Shown here one piece after another: positions 34,932 to 43,932 of a stretch of 64,000 nt of DNA. The stretch lies in NCBI GenBank assembly GCA_041393965.1, contig JAWKJB010000003.1, forward strand, positions 186,001 through 250,000, in the 5' to 3' direction. Position numbers and translations under genes: made by a program. The first letter of the stretch is position 1; every line of letters begins with the position of its first letter. Under the pieces are notes generated by a model. The model saw nothing but the letters and a program-made list of their open reading frames with translations, made no database searches and was not told the DNA's origin. Source of the stretch: Acidimicrobiia bacterium. Lineage in GTDB: Bacteria > Actinomycetota > Acidimicrobiia > Spongiisociales > UBA5794.

Positions 34932-36866
34932 TTACAGCCCGATCTTGCGCATGAACGCGTTGGCGTTCGGTTCGCGGCCGAGGAATGCTCGCAGGTGTTC
35001 AATGGCGTCTCGTGACGAACCCGCAGCGAGGATTTCTCGTCGGAAGCGAGCCCCCACCTCCGTTGACAGGACGCCTTGCTGTTCGAACACGGAGAACATG
35101 TCGTCTCCGTAGACCATCGACCACAGGTACCCGTAGTAGCCGGCGTCGTAGCCGCCGAGGAGGTGGCCGAATCCCGCGGCGAAGAAGGTGTCCTCGTGGA
35201 ACGGCAACAGGGTCAGCTCGTGGGCTTGACGATCGATGACCGACATGTCGGGGCTCGGTCCCGATGTGTGAAAGGCGAGATCGAGGGTGCCGTAGTAGAT
35301 CTGGCGGAGGGTCTTGAGGGCGATGTTGTGATCGCGCAGCTTCACCAATCCTTCGATCAATGCGTCGGGTATCTCGGTCCCGGTCCGGTGATGGCGTGCG
35401 TAGCGTTTGAGAATCTCGGCGTTCCACATCCAGTTCTCCATGATCTGGGATGGTGCTTCGACGAAGTCCCACTCGGTGTCGAAACCCGCGAACCGTTGCA
35501 TGTCCACCTCGGTGAGGCACTCATGGAGGGCATGGCCGAATTCATGGAACAGGGTCACGGCCTCATCGTGGCGGAGCAACGATGGTGCATCCGCGGTGGG
35601 CTTCGTGAAGTTCGCGAGGATCGCCGCGCTCGGCATGCGGTAGGTCCCGTCGCTGAGACGGCATCCCTTCTGGAGCGACCAGCACGCCGCATGCGAGTAC
35701 TTGCCCTCGCGGGGATGCAGATCGAGATGAAACACGGCCACCGACCGACTGGTCGCGCCGTCGATGATGCGGTAGGTGCGGACCTCGTCGTGCCAGGTTC
35801 GGACATCGTCGACCTGTTCGTATATCAAGCCGAATACCCGGCCGGTGATGTCGAACATGGCGTCGATGACCAACTCGAGCGGGAAGTACTGCGCCACCTC
35901 GTTGTGGTCGACACCGAAATCGTTCCGGGCCTGCTGCGTGTCGTAGTAGACCCAGTCCCATGTGGACAGCTCGGCGCCGGGCTCGTCGGCATCGAGCAGC
36001 CGCGCGAGGGCAGCGAGTTCCTCGCGGGCCTTCTCCGTGAGACCCGGCGTGATGCTTGCATACAGCGCGTTGACCGCGTCCGTATCGGCCATCTTGATCT
36101 CCATCTGGTGGTCGGCCCATGTCGGGAACCCGAGAAGCTCGGCCATATGGGACCTGATCGCTATGGCTTCGGCGAGGATGGGTCGATTCGGCTCGACCGC
36201 CTGATTCAAGTATTTGTGCTGAAGCACACGCCGGTTGGAGCGGTTCGCCGCCTGTTGCATGAACGGCTGATAGTCGGGGTAGTCGAGGGTGACGCGCACC
36301 GAGCCAGGTGTCTCGCCTTCCGACAACGACTCCACGAACACGGCTGGCAGTCCTTCGAGATCATCCCGTGCGACATCGAGATGATCGGTGTGTTCGGCGA
36401 TGTTGCGATTGAACGACACCTCGAGTTCGATGAGTCGCGATCGGAGCCGCTGGAGTTCCTCGCGCTGATCTGCGTCGAGGCTGTGGCCGGCACGGCGGAG
36501 GTCGCGTAACCACCACGACAGCGATCGCGATTCGTTCCCGGTGACGCTTCGGGGATCCACGGCGTGTACGGCGGCATTGATGTCCGACCTGAAGATGAGA
36601 TCCGAAGCCCATTTCTCGAGGCGTTCCCTCGCGTCGTTCCCCGCATCGCGCACCCCCTTGTCGGGATGGCAGTTGGCGAGGAATGGCCCGTAGCCGCTTG
36701 CGTCTTGCACGATGCCCATCGCGGCGTCGAGTGGTGCCACGCGGTCTGCAAAGACATCAGACGGTGCCGAACAGGCCCCTTCGACGAGCAGCTCTGCGGC
36801 GGCGATGGCACGGTCGACGGCATCGGCGATGCTTGTCGGCGTCGCGGTCGATAGGTCGTGACCCAT
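34932..36866 (-). CDS. M3 family metallopeptidase (oligopeptidase A / thimet type)
   Basis: 644 residues, cytoplasmic (no signal peptide). The zinc motif is HEFGHALHECL, with the distal Glu ligand 25 or so residues later in FVEAPSQIMENW. The C-terminal FHTSGPS region and GYDAGYYGYLWSMVYGDDMF form the usual substrate-channel end. M3 enzymes cut short peptides, for example degraded signal peptides. ATG 36866. It converges on the SDR with a 23-base gap, and the degenerate EEP gene starts upstream on the same strand with 14 bases between. A long opposite-strand open frame here is a shadow. Confidence 0.92.
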   Translation of the reverse strand: MGHDLSTATPTSIADAVDRAIAAAELLVEGACSAPSDVFADRVAPLDAAMGIVQDASGYGPFLANCHPDKGVRDAGNDARERLEKWASDLIFRSDINAAVHAVDPRSVTGNESRSLSWWLRDLRRAGHSLDADQREELQRLRSRLIELEVSFNRNIAEHTDHLDVARDDLEGLPAVFVESLSEGETPGSVRVTLDYPDYQPFMQQAANRSNRRVLQHKYLNQAVEPNRPILAEAIAIRSHMAELLGFPTWADHQMEIKMADTDAVNALYASITPGLTEKAREELAALARLLDADEPGAELSTWDWVYYDTQQARNDFGVDHNEVAQYFPLELVIDAMFDITGRVFGLIYEQVDDVRTWHDEVRTYRIIDGATSRSVAVFHLDLHPREGKYSHAACWSLQKGCRLSDGTYRMPSAAILANFTKPTADAPSLLRHDEAVTLFHEFGHALHECLTEVDMQRFAGFDTEWDFVEAPSQIMENWMWNAEILKRYARHHRTGTEIPDALIEGLVKLRDHNIALKTLRQIYYGTLDLAFHTSGPSPDMSVIDRQAHELTLLPFHEDTFFAAGFGHLLGGYDAGYYGYLWSMVYGDDMFSVFEQQGVLSTEVGARFRREILAAGSSRDAIEHLRAFLGREPNANAFMRKIGL

Positions 36867-36880
36867 GAACCGATGTGCCG

Positions 36881-37864
36881 TCAGGACCCTGGCCCAGCCA
36901 GCACGCGGACGGGGAGATGCCGGGCTGTCACATCTGGCCCGGTGTCGAGTTCAACGGGGGTCACGCCGGGCGTCATCAGCACGACATCGAGCGGGAGGCC
37001 GAGCCAGCCGCCGATGAGGGGAAGGTCAGATGCCCACGAGGTCGAGAGGTACCCGTAGCCTTCGGTTGCGTCTCGCAGGTCGGTCGTCGACAGCAGATCG
37101 CGCATGCCGCTCGTCCAGCGTGTGGCGCCGATGTTGCCGATCACGATGACCGGGTTCGACGCCGAGTCGATGATCGTGCGAATCGTGTCGAGGCGTGCGG
37201 CGAGGCGATCTGCCTTTGCGGCATTCGACGCCGTCGGCCCGAGTGCGGTCACGATGTCGTAGGTAGTCCCATTGCCGTCCGCCGTCACCCGGGTGACCGT
37301 GTCGCTCCCGACGCCGGTCGGAGTCACCGCGACCTCCCATCGTTCCCTTGCAAGCACGACCTGGCCCGCGGTGTTGTCCATGTCGGGTGCAAGCAGCACA
37401 AGCCAGGCCCCGTCGGTCGCGGTGATCTCGTCGACGAGCTCGGTGGTCGCACCCGAAATGAGGAGCACATCTGCGTCAGAGGCAGCCGCCCAGTCGGTGG
37501 CCTCTTCCTGGTCGGAGAAGCCGCCGGTCGCATCGAGGTGGATCACCACGAGGCTGCTCTCGCCGATCGAGTCGGGCTGTGACCCGAGCCAAAGCGGTGC
37601 GAGCACGAAGGCGTTGGCCGCCATGGCGACGAGCATGGCGACGACAAGCCATCCCTTGGCCGTGAGCGCGTAGATCACCGAGGCGATGAGGAGCACCCAC
37701 AGCAGGTACCACCGGAGGTTGGCGACATAGTCGAACGGCCACCACACCGAACCGAAGAAGCCGACAACCGTCGCAATGGTGGCGAGTCCTCCAACGATCA
37801 TCGTCGCGACGATGACGAAGAGGCGGAAGCCTGCAACCGTCCCGGTGTCTGTCCAAGCAATCAC
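36881..37864 (-). CDS. Membrane protein with degenerate endonuclease/exonuclease/phosphatase (EEP) domain
   Basis: 327 residues from GTG 37864, which overlaps the stop of the upstream lipoprotein gene (GTGA). Three membrane helices lie at about 9-31, 41-58 and 64-86. The soluble part (about 95-327) has the layout of the EEP fold found in many three-helix proteins. However, the usual GDFN metal/catalytic motif reads GNIG (in IVIGNIGATRWT), and the terminal SDH reads ARH (TARHLPVRVL). The likely state is a pseudoenzyme or a much altered one. Function is unknown. Confidence 0.7.
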   Translation of the reverse strand: MIAWTDTGTVAGFRLFVIVATMIVGGLATIATVVGFFGSVWWPFDYVANLRWYLLWVLLIASVIYALTAKGWLVVAMLVAMAANAFVLAPLWLGSQPDSIGESSLVVIHLDATGGFSDQEEATDWAAASDADVLLISGATTELVDEITATDGAWLVLLAPDMDNTAGQVVLARERWEVAVTPTGVGSDTVTRVTADGNGTTYDIVTALGPTASNAAKADRLAARLDTIRTIIDSASNPVIVIGNIGATRWTSGMRDLLSTTDLRDATEGYGYLSTSWASDLPLIGGWLGLPLDVVLMTPGVTPVELDTGPDVTARHLPVRVLAGPGS

Positions 37865-39453
37865 GAGCCGAAAGCGTACATGAACCCGTCGCGCGAACCG
37901 ACGAATATCTGCCCATTCCAGATCGCGGGGGTTGCTTCGATGCATCCCCCCGTTGCGATGGTGGTCTCCCATTTCTCGACGGGGGCGCGAGGGTTCTCAA
38001 GGTCATAGGCCCGAAGGTTGCGCTGTTCAGACAGGCAGTTCGTGATGATGAGCAAAGTGTCGTCGACGACCAGTGGGGACGACCAGGCGTTCGCTCCTAC
38101 ATAGTCATCCCAGACGACTTCGCCCGTTTCGGTGTCGACGGCAAGGAGATCACCACTGTCGGCCGCGACGAAGATCAACCCGTCCTCGTGCAGGGCGGGT
38201 GTCGCCCACGCTCCGGTGTCCTGGCCCCTCGCCGCGGGGAGGTCGACCTTCCACACGATCGGATCCAGGTTCGAGAGCCCGTCACCGGGAATCGAGGTAT
38301 CCAGCTTGACGAGCTGCCCAACTTCTCGCACGCGTCGAGCGGCGGTGTTGTTCCTCTTCTCGTGGTCTGCATGCGCCACGACATAGATGAACCCTTCGCG
38401 GTCGATCACAATCGTCGAATCGACATCGTCCCCCATCCAGAAGTCGAAGAAGACATCGGCATTGCCGTTTTCGATGTCAGAAAGGTCCACGCCCACAACG
38501 CGACCTGCGCTTGTGGCGTAATAGGCCTTCTGGCCAAACACCGCGGTGGAGTTCTCGACGGATTGTTGGCGGCCGAGGAGGTCGTACAGTTCGTCGGTCC
38601 AAGCCGGCATCTGGAAGACGACCTCGGGGGCGACGGTCACCGTGCCGTCGTCGGCGTAGCCGCGGTTGAGCTTGATCGCGAACCACCAGGAGTTCTCGCC
38701 CCCCTGGTACAGCATGTCGTCGACAATGACCGGATTTGAGTCCCAGTCGTCGTTCCACATCCCCTCGACGGATCGAGCATGGAGGGACCACACTTCCCTC
38801 ACCTCGTCGCCGTCGAGGGCAAGGATGCGGAATCGGGGATCGCGCGATCCCGTGTACAGGAGCGGATAGCCGTCGGGGTCCAGTGTGGGGGTTCCTTTGA
38901 TGATGTCCCCCATGTCGTAATCGGGGCGGAGCCGCGTCCCTGTTGCGGCATCCACGAAGTGAATCTTCTTGTCGTATGCACCGAAGATGACTTCTGTGGT
39001 TCCATCCTCGAGTTCGTGGACGAGTGGCTGTCCGGTCCAGCCGGTGCCCGACCACCACTTCTCCTCCTTCCCGACCGGCGACAGCCCGGACATGGGTTCG
39101 TCCGGGAACCGCCACTGCTGCTTCGGCGGCGTATCGGGAATCGGGCCCGTACCGTAGAAGGTCCGGGTCGGGTTCCCCCTGAACATCGTCAGGCCGACCA
39201 CCGAGCCCCACGGTTCGAACACCGTGTCGGGGGTCACCACGCCCGGCGGACGAGGCGGCAGGGTCGTCGTGGTCGTTGGTGCAGGTTCGGTGGGGGTGGT
39301 GGTTCCCGAGGGATCCGAAGGGGAGGTCGTGTCCGCCGGTGGGAGGGTGGTGACCGTGATCGACGGCTCGGCCGCCACGATGTTGTCTACACCGGCCACG
39401 CATCCTGACGCGAGCACCGCGAACGACACAACAAGAAGAGAGAGGATGCGCAT
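37861..39453 (-). CDS. PQQ-type beta-propeller lipoprotein
   Basis: 530 residues. The signal is MRILSLLVVSFAVLASGC with lipobox Cys near residue 18. A Thr/Pro/Ser-rich linker (about 35-70, with TTTTTLPPRP) would hold the domain away from the membrane or cell wall. The rest is WD/PQQ-like repeats of the kind GDLLAVDTETGEVVWDD, with repeated Trp-containing strands, expected to form a propeller. Such proteins act as binding scaffolds or quinoprotein dehydrogenases; I see no clear catalytic or PQQ-ligand set. ATG 39453 follows TACACT by eight bases. Confidence 0.8.
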   Translation of the reverse strand: MRILSLLVVSFAVLASGCVAGVDNIVAAEPSITVTTLPPADTTSPSDPSGTTTPTEPAPTTTTTLPPRPPGVVTPDTVFEPWGSVVGLTMFRGNPTRTFYGTGPIPDTPPKQQWRFPDEPMSGLSPVGKEEKWWSGTGWTGQPLVHELEDGTTEVIFGAYDKKIHFVDAATGTRLRPDYDMGDIIKGTPTLDPDGYPLLYTGSRDPRFRILALDGDEVREVWSLHARSVEGMWNDDWDSNPVIVDDMLYQGGENSWWFAIKLNRGYADDGTVTVAPEVVFQMPAWTDELYDLLGRQQSVENSTAVFGQKAYYATSAGRVVGVDLSDIENGNADVFFDFWMGDDVDSTIVIDREGFIYVVAHADHEKRNNTAARRVREVGQLVKLDTSIPGDGLSNLDPIVWKVDLPAARGQDTGAWATPALHEDGLIFVAADSGDLLAVDTETGEVVWDDYVGANAWSSPLVVDDTLLIITNCLSEQRNLRAYDLENPRAPVEKWETTIATGGCIEATPAIWNGQIFVGSRDGFMYAFGS

Positions 39454-39461
39454 CGCGCGCG

Positions 39462-39467
39462 AGTGTA
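39462..39467 (-). promoter_or_regulatory. -10 hexamer TACACT for the propeller lipoprotein
   Basis: On the minus strand TACACT (39467-39462) ends eight bases before ATG 39453; there is no ribosome-binding site. Confidence 0.5.
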
Positions 39468-39512
39468 GAGACGGACCCCCAGTAGTCCGATGACCTCGCA
39501 GCGTACGGGCCG

Positions 39513-39518
39513 TAGGCT
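39513..39518 (+). promoter_or_regulatory. -10 hexamer TAGGCT for leaderless yihY-type gene
   Basis: TAGGCT ends seven bases before ATG 39526, with no ribosome-binding site. It is the partner of the divergent lipoprotein promoter 46 bases away. Confidence 0.5.
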
Positions 39519-39525
39519 GCCGGGC

Positions 39526-40380
39526 ATGCAAGGAATCGTGGACGGAATCGTCCCGTTCGTGAAACGGTGGGTTCGGGATTGGACGGTGCTTTCGCGCCGT
39601 GGAGACCCGTTGCTCATGGGCGCCGCCATTGCGTTCAACTCCTTGTTCGCTCTGGTGCCGCTCGCGATCGCGTTCGTGGCGATCGTGACCCTGTTCGAAC
39701 GATCCAAGGTCTTCTTCGAGGACCTCGTCGAGTTCCTCGAAAGCACCCTTCCGCCCGATGTTGCCGTGTTCTTGGGCAACATCCTCGCCCAATCCCTCGA
39801 GATCGTCAGCGGCAAGCGGTCCGTGATCCTCGCGGTGTCGATTCTCGTTGCGTTGTGGTCGGGTTCGCGCGCCGTGTATGCGATCCAGAAGTCGCTTCGA
39901 CTCGTCCAGGGAACCGTCGACGAGCGCGGGTATGTGAGGATCCGGGCGACCGGAATCGTCGTGACGGTTGCTGGCGGGGTCGCGGTGATGGCCGCATACC
40001 TCGTCATGCTCATCGGTGGGGGGGTGTGGCGCACCGTTTCGGACTGGCTCGGCTTGCCGGGCATCGGTATCACCCAGGCACTCGCGATCGCCCTTGCGCT
40101 CGCGTGGGTGTATCTCCTGCTGTGGGTGATCTACCGCTACGGGCCGCCGGAACCGGTGTCGTTCGCGTGGTTGACTGCGGCGATCGTCACAGCAGTCCTC
40201 GGCTTGGGAACAATGATCGCCGTGAACCTGCTTCCCAATGTCTCCTCACAGGCAGTTGCCGTGTTCGGATCGGTCGGCCTCGCCCTGCTGTGGCTCTACT
40301 ACATCGGTGTCGTGGTCGTCGCTGCCCCCATCGGGATCCTCAGTTTTCTCTCCGCGTGGGAGGACTCAAGCCAGCGGTAG
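39526..40380 (+). CDS. YihY/BrkB family inner-membrane protein
   Basis: 284 residues with six predicted membrane segments. The N-terminal cytoplasmic helix and first membrane span include GDPLLMGAAIAFNSLFALVPLAIAFVAI, the usual A-x-x-Y/F region of the family. The segment LWSGSRAVYAIQKSLRLV and the last span WLYYIGVVVVAAPIGIL also match. Function is not established; the old ribonuclease BN label is known to be wrong. ATG 39526 is preferred to a start at 39490. Its TAG stop forms the first half of the next gene's -10 element. Confidence 0.85.
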   Translation: MQGIVDGIVPFVKRWVRDWTVLSRRGDPLLMGAAIAFNSLFALVPLAIAFVAIVTLFERSKVFFEDLVEFLESTLPPDVAVFLGNILAQSLEIVSGKRSVILAVSILVALWSGSRAVYAIQKSLRLVQGTVDERGYVRIRATGIVVTVAGGVAVMAAYLVMLIGGGVWRTVSDWLGLPGIGITQALAIALALAWVYLLLWVIYRYGPPEPVSFAWLTAAIVTAVLGLGTMIAVNLLPNVSSQAVAVFGSVGLALLWLYYIGVVVVAAPIGILSFLSAWEDSSQR

Positions 40381-40383
40381 CCT
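40378..40383 (+). promoter_or_regulatory. -10 hexamer TAGCCT for the ABC exporter, overlapping the upstream stop
   Basis: The TAG stop of the YihY gene begins TAGCCT, which ends six bases before GTG 40390. No ribosome-binding site. Confidence 0.5.
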
Positions 40384-40389
40384 CGCGTG

Positions 40390-42150
40390 GTGGCTTCGGA
40401 ACCCTCACGACTCGCTGAACTCACCGACGGATTCCGGTTGCTTCGGTCGACCCTGTACCGGTACCGGTTCGTCGCGTCGGTTTCGATCTCGGGAGCCGTC
40501 CTGTGGATGGCAGCCGTCGTCGCGATCCCGTACTTCGTCGGCGAGATCGTCGATGTGGCGACAACCGAGAGCGACCCGTCACGGATCTGGCCGCTGATCG
40601 CTGCGCTCATCGTTGCCGGCGCCATCCAGGCGATCGGCATCTCGGTCAGGCGATACTTCGGCTTCAAGCTCTCATACCGCGCCGAGGCGGATCTTCGTAA
40701 CCGCATCTTCAGCCATGTGCAGCGCCTCGCATTCAGCTTCCACGATGTGACATCGACCGGCGAGCTGATGGCGCGGGCCAGCTCGGATCTGAGCCAGCTT
40801 CGCTTGATCCTCGCCATGTTGCCGATCACCCTCGCGAACCTCGCGATGTTCCTCGTCGTGGGCGTCGTCCTGCTCATCATCGATCCGGTTCTTGGTGGTG
40901 TGGCGGCGCTGATCATCCCGGCCCTCCTGTACACATCGGCGCGTTTCGCGATCCGTGTCGTTGGCTACTCGTTCGACATCCAGGCAGGGTTGTCGAGCCT
41001 CTCGCATGTGGTGGAGGAGTCCGTGACCGGCATCGAGGTCGTGAAGAGCTACGGCCAGGAAGCCCAGCAGCGTCATCGGCTCAACGCCACCGCGATGACG
41101 ATCTATCGGGCTGCCATGGCTCTTGCAAAAGAGCGCGCGATCCATCGTCCGCTGTTCGAGATCATCCCAGCACTCGGAACCGTTGCGGTTCTCGCGGTTG
41201 GAGGGATCAGGGTGATCGACGGCGCCATCACGCTCGGTGAGTTCGTGGCGTTCACCCAGTACCTCGCGGTGATGGTCCTGCCGCTGATGATCACCGGGTG
41301 GTTCTTCGCCAACCTGCCGAGATCTGCGGCTGCCGCAACCCGCATCGATGCCCTCCTCGCCGAGGATCCCGAGATCGAAGAGCCGGTACGGCCCGTGCGT
41401 CTTCCGGTCGGCCCCGGAGAGGTCGTCTTCGACGATGTCCAGTTCGCCTATCCCGACGGTACCCAGGTGCTCACCGGGATGAATCTGGTGATCCCTGGGG
41501 GATCCTCCGTCGGTGTCGTCGGGACCACCGGGAGCGGCAAAACGACCCTCGGGCACCTGATCCCGCGCTTCTACGATGTTGGATCCGGCACGATCACCAT
41601 CGACGGGGTCGATGTCCGACGGCTCGATCTCGATGAGTTGCGCAACGAGGTGGCGGTGGTCTTCCAGGAGACCTTCCTGTTCTCGGCATCGATCGCCGAC
41701 AACATCCGCGTCGGTGATCCGATGGCGACCGACAAGCAGATCAGGGCCGCAGCCCGGCTCGCGCGGGCACACGAGTTCATCTGCGAACTCCCGGACGGGT
41801 ATGACACGGTTGTCGGGGAGCGTGGCGCCACCCTCTCGGGAGGGCAGCGGCAGCGTGTGAGCCTTGCTCGGGGCGTCGTGCGTGACCCGCGGGTGCTGAT
41901 CCTCGACGATGCCACATCGTCCGTTGACGCCGTCGTCGAGTCCGAGATCCAAGCGGCCCTCCGTCAGGTCATGGCTGGCCGCACGACGGTGATCATCGCC
42001 CACCGGACCTCCACGCTTGCGCTCGTCGACAATGTCGCGTTCATCGACGACGGAAAGATCCTCGCATTCGGTCCCCACGAGGAGCTGCTTCGCGATGTCC
42101 CGAGGTATGGCGAGGTGCTCGCCGCGACCGCCGGCGGTGCCTTCGCATGA
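40390..42150 (+). CDS. ABC exporter half-transporter, subunit 1 (degenerate Walker B)
   Basis: 586 residues: six membrane segments (about 1-310), then a nucleotide-binding domain. Walker A is GTTGSGKTT, the signature is canonical LSGGQRQR, and the H-loop His is in IIAHRTS. The residue after Walker B that should be Glu is Asp (ILDDATSSVD). That loss is typical of one partner in heterodimeric exporters, and the second subunit follows immediately with the complementary defect. The substrate could be a drug, lipid or peptide. GTG 40390 fits the TANNNT spacing; GTG 40387 is also possible. Its end overlaps the next gene (ATGA). Confidence 0.9.
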   Translation: MASEPSRLAELTDGFRLLRSTLYRYRFVASVSISGAVLWMAAVVAIPYFVGEIVDVATTESDPSRIWPLIAALIVAGAIQAIGISVRRYFGFKLSYRAEADLRNRIFSHVQRLAFSFHDVTSTGELMARASSDLSQLRLILAMLPITLANLAMFLVVGVVLLIIDPVLGGVAALIIPALLYTSARFAIRVVGYSFDIQAGLSSLSHVVEESVTGIEVVKSYGQEAQQRHRLNATAMTIYRAAMALAKERAIHRPLFEIIPALGTVAVLAVGGIRVIDGAITLGEFVAFTQYLAVMVLPLMITGWFFANLPRSAAAATRIDALLAEDPEIEEPVRPVRLPVGPGEVVFDDVQFAYPDGTQVLTGMNLVIPGGSSVGVVGTTGSGKTTLGHLIPRFYDVGSGTITIDGVDVRRLDLDELRNEVAVVFQETFLFSASIADNIRVGDPMATDKQIRAAARLARAHEFICELPDGYDTVVGERGATLSGGQRQRVSLARGVVRDPRVLILDDATSSVDAVVESEIQAALRQVMAGRTTVIIAHRTSTLALVDNVAFIDDGKILAFGPHEELLRDVPRYGEVLAATAGGAFA

Positions 42151-43922
42151 AGTACATGGCCGAGGCAGGGAACCGCGGCATTGAGCGCCCCGGTGCGTTG
42201 ATCGTGCGTGCGGCCCGTATCGCCCCCGATCTGCTGTGGCCTTTTGCCGGAGCGCTCGGCATCGCGATCGTCGCAACGGTTGTGCGTCTGCTGGGTCCCC
42301 TGTTCGTCCGCGGCGGCATCGATGCGGGCATCGAGGCTGGCGACAAGGCCGCCGTTCTATTCGCCGCGGGCCTGTGGGTGGGCACCCTTGTGCTCCAGTA
42401 TTTCGCAAACGGGATCGCCCAATGGGCGATTTCGTATGTCGGTGAACGGTATCTCGTTCGACTCCGAAATGTGGTGTTTGGGCGGCTCCTGAGCCTCGAC
42501 ATGGGGTTCTTCTCACGAACCAAGAGTGGCGTTCTCGTTTCCCGCATGACATCGGACATCGAGTCCCTCCAGGAATTCGCATCCGACGCATCGGTGATGG
42601 CGCTCACCAACTTCCTCACGGTCGTCGGTGTGGCGATCGCGCTGGTTCTCGTCGACTGGCAGATGGCGGCTGCCGTGTTCGGAGTCGTGATCGTCCTGCT
42701 CATCGCCTCGGTCGTCTTCCAGCGTCAGGCTCGGCGTGCGTATGACCTCATCCGCGAGCGAATCGGCCTTGTGCTGTCAACCCTCCAAGAGGGCATCACC
42801 GGCGTGCGAGTCGTGCAGGCGTTCACCCAGGAGGGTCTCCAGGCATCGGAGTTCGGCCGGGTCAACGAGCGACACTTCGACGCGAACATGGCAGCGGCCC
42901 GCGCCATCGCGTGGTACTTCCCGCTTGTTGCCTTCTTACGCGTCGTCGCCATGGGTGCTGCTCTGTCCATCGGTGCGGTGCGGGTGATCGACGGGTCGAT
43001 GTCGGTGGGTACCCTCGTCGCCTTCACGCTGTATCTCGACTGGTTCTTCCAGCCGATCATCAACCTGTCGAATGTCTACAACCTCCTCCAGTCGGCCCTT
43101 GCCGCGCTCGCGAAGCTGTTCACGCTTGTCGACGAGACCGTCGTGATCTCCGACCGCGAAGGCGCCTACGACCTTCCGGAGCCGATCCAAGGTGCGATCG
43201 AGGTCGATGAGGTCGACTTCGAGTACCTCGACGGAGTGCCGACGCTGCGGGGTGTCTCGATGTCGATTGCGCCGGGGGAGCGCATTGCCATCGTCGGTGA
43301 GACCGGATCCGGGAAGTCGACGATCGCGAAACTGATGATGCGGTTCTACGACCCGAGTGCCGGTCACATCGCCGTTGACGGTCACGACCTGGCACATGTC
43401 ACAAGGGACTCACGAGTCGGGGCGATGGCGCTGATACCTCAAGATGGGTTCCTCTTTGCGGGGACGCTCAGGGAGAACCTCGTATACGCAACCCCTGAGG
43501 CGACCGACGAGGAGGTGTGGAGGGTTCTCACGACCATGGGCATCGACGACTGGGTCACCTCGCTTCCGGACGGACTCGACACGGAGGTCCGAGAGCGAGG
43601 CGCGCGTTTCTCCGCGGGGGAGCGCCAACTCGTCGCGCTCGCGAGGGCGTTCCTCGCCGATCCGGAGATCATCGTATTGGATGAGGCAACATCGAACCTC
43701 GATCCCGAGACGGAGGTCAAGGTCGACTCGGCCCTCCATGCACTCCTTGAGGGTCGAACCTCGGTCGTGATCGCCCACCGGCTCCGATCGGCAGAGCGTG
43801 CAGATCGCGTCGTGCTGGTCGCCGACGGGGAGGTCATCGCGAAGGGCACACACGACGAGCTCGCGCGGTCGTCGGTCGAGTACAAGGAGCTGGTGGATGT
43901 CTGGAAGGTCGGGCTCGCGTAG
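42147..43922 (+). CDS. ABC exporter half-transporter, subunit 2 (degenerate signature)
   Basis: 591 residues with the same architecture as subunit 1. Walker A is GETGSGKST and Walker B with its Glu is intact (IIVLDEATSNLD), but the signature reads FSAGERQ in place of LSGGQ. Pairing this altered signature with the Glu-less Walker B of subunit 1 makes one weak ATP site and one good site. That is the described asymmetry of heterodimeric exporters. ATG 42147 overlaps the stop of subunit 1. Its TAG stop starts the next gene's -10 hexamer. Confidence 0.9.
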   Translation: MKYMAEAGNRGIERPGALIVRAARIAPDLLWPFAGALGIAIVATVVRLLGPLFVRGGIDAGIEAGDKAAVLFAAGLWVGTLVLQYFANGIAQWAISYVGERYLVRLRNVVFGRLLSLDMGFFSRTKSGVLVSRMTSDIESLQEFASDASVMALTNFLTVVGVAIALVLVDWQMAAAVFGVVIVLLIASVVFQRQARRAYDLIRERIGLVLSTLQEGITGVRVVQAFTQEGLQASEFGRVNERHFDANMAAARAIAWYFPLVAFLRVVAMGAALSIGAVRVIDGSMSVGTLVAFTLYLDWFFQPIINLSNVYNLLQSALAALAKLFTLVDETVVISDREGAYDLPEPIQGAIEVDEVDFEYLDGVPTLRGVSMSIAPGERIAIVGETGSGKSTIAKLMMRFYDPSAGHIAVDGHDLAHVTRDSRVGAMALIPQDGFLFAGTLRENLVYATPEATDEEVWRVLTTMGIDDWVTSLPDGLDTEVRERGARFSAGERQLVALARAFLADPEIIVLDEATSNLDPETEVKVDSALHALLEGRTSVVIAHRLRSAERADRVVLVADGEVIAKGTHDELARSSVEYKELVDVWKVGLA

Positions 43923-43925
43923 GAT
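43920..43925 (+). promoter_or_regulatory. -10 hexamer TAGGAT, overlapping the ABC subunit 2 stop
   Basis: The TAG stop of the exporter gene begins TAGGAT, which ends seven bases before GTG 43933. The spacing favours GTG 43933 over ATG 43924, which lies inside the hexamer. Confidence 0.45.
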
Positions 43926-43932
43926 GCAGTCC

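Noticed and set aside
35076..36509. 477-residue open frame on the plus strand opposite the M3 peptidase
   Set aside because: It mirrors the codon pattern of a well-supported gene, has no recognisable domain and no start context. GC-rich antisense frames of this size are common.
40672..42591. 639-residue open frame antisense to the ABC exporter genes
   Set aside because: It spans two real genes with intact Walker motifs; its His/Arg/Asp-rich translation matches no family.
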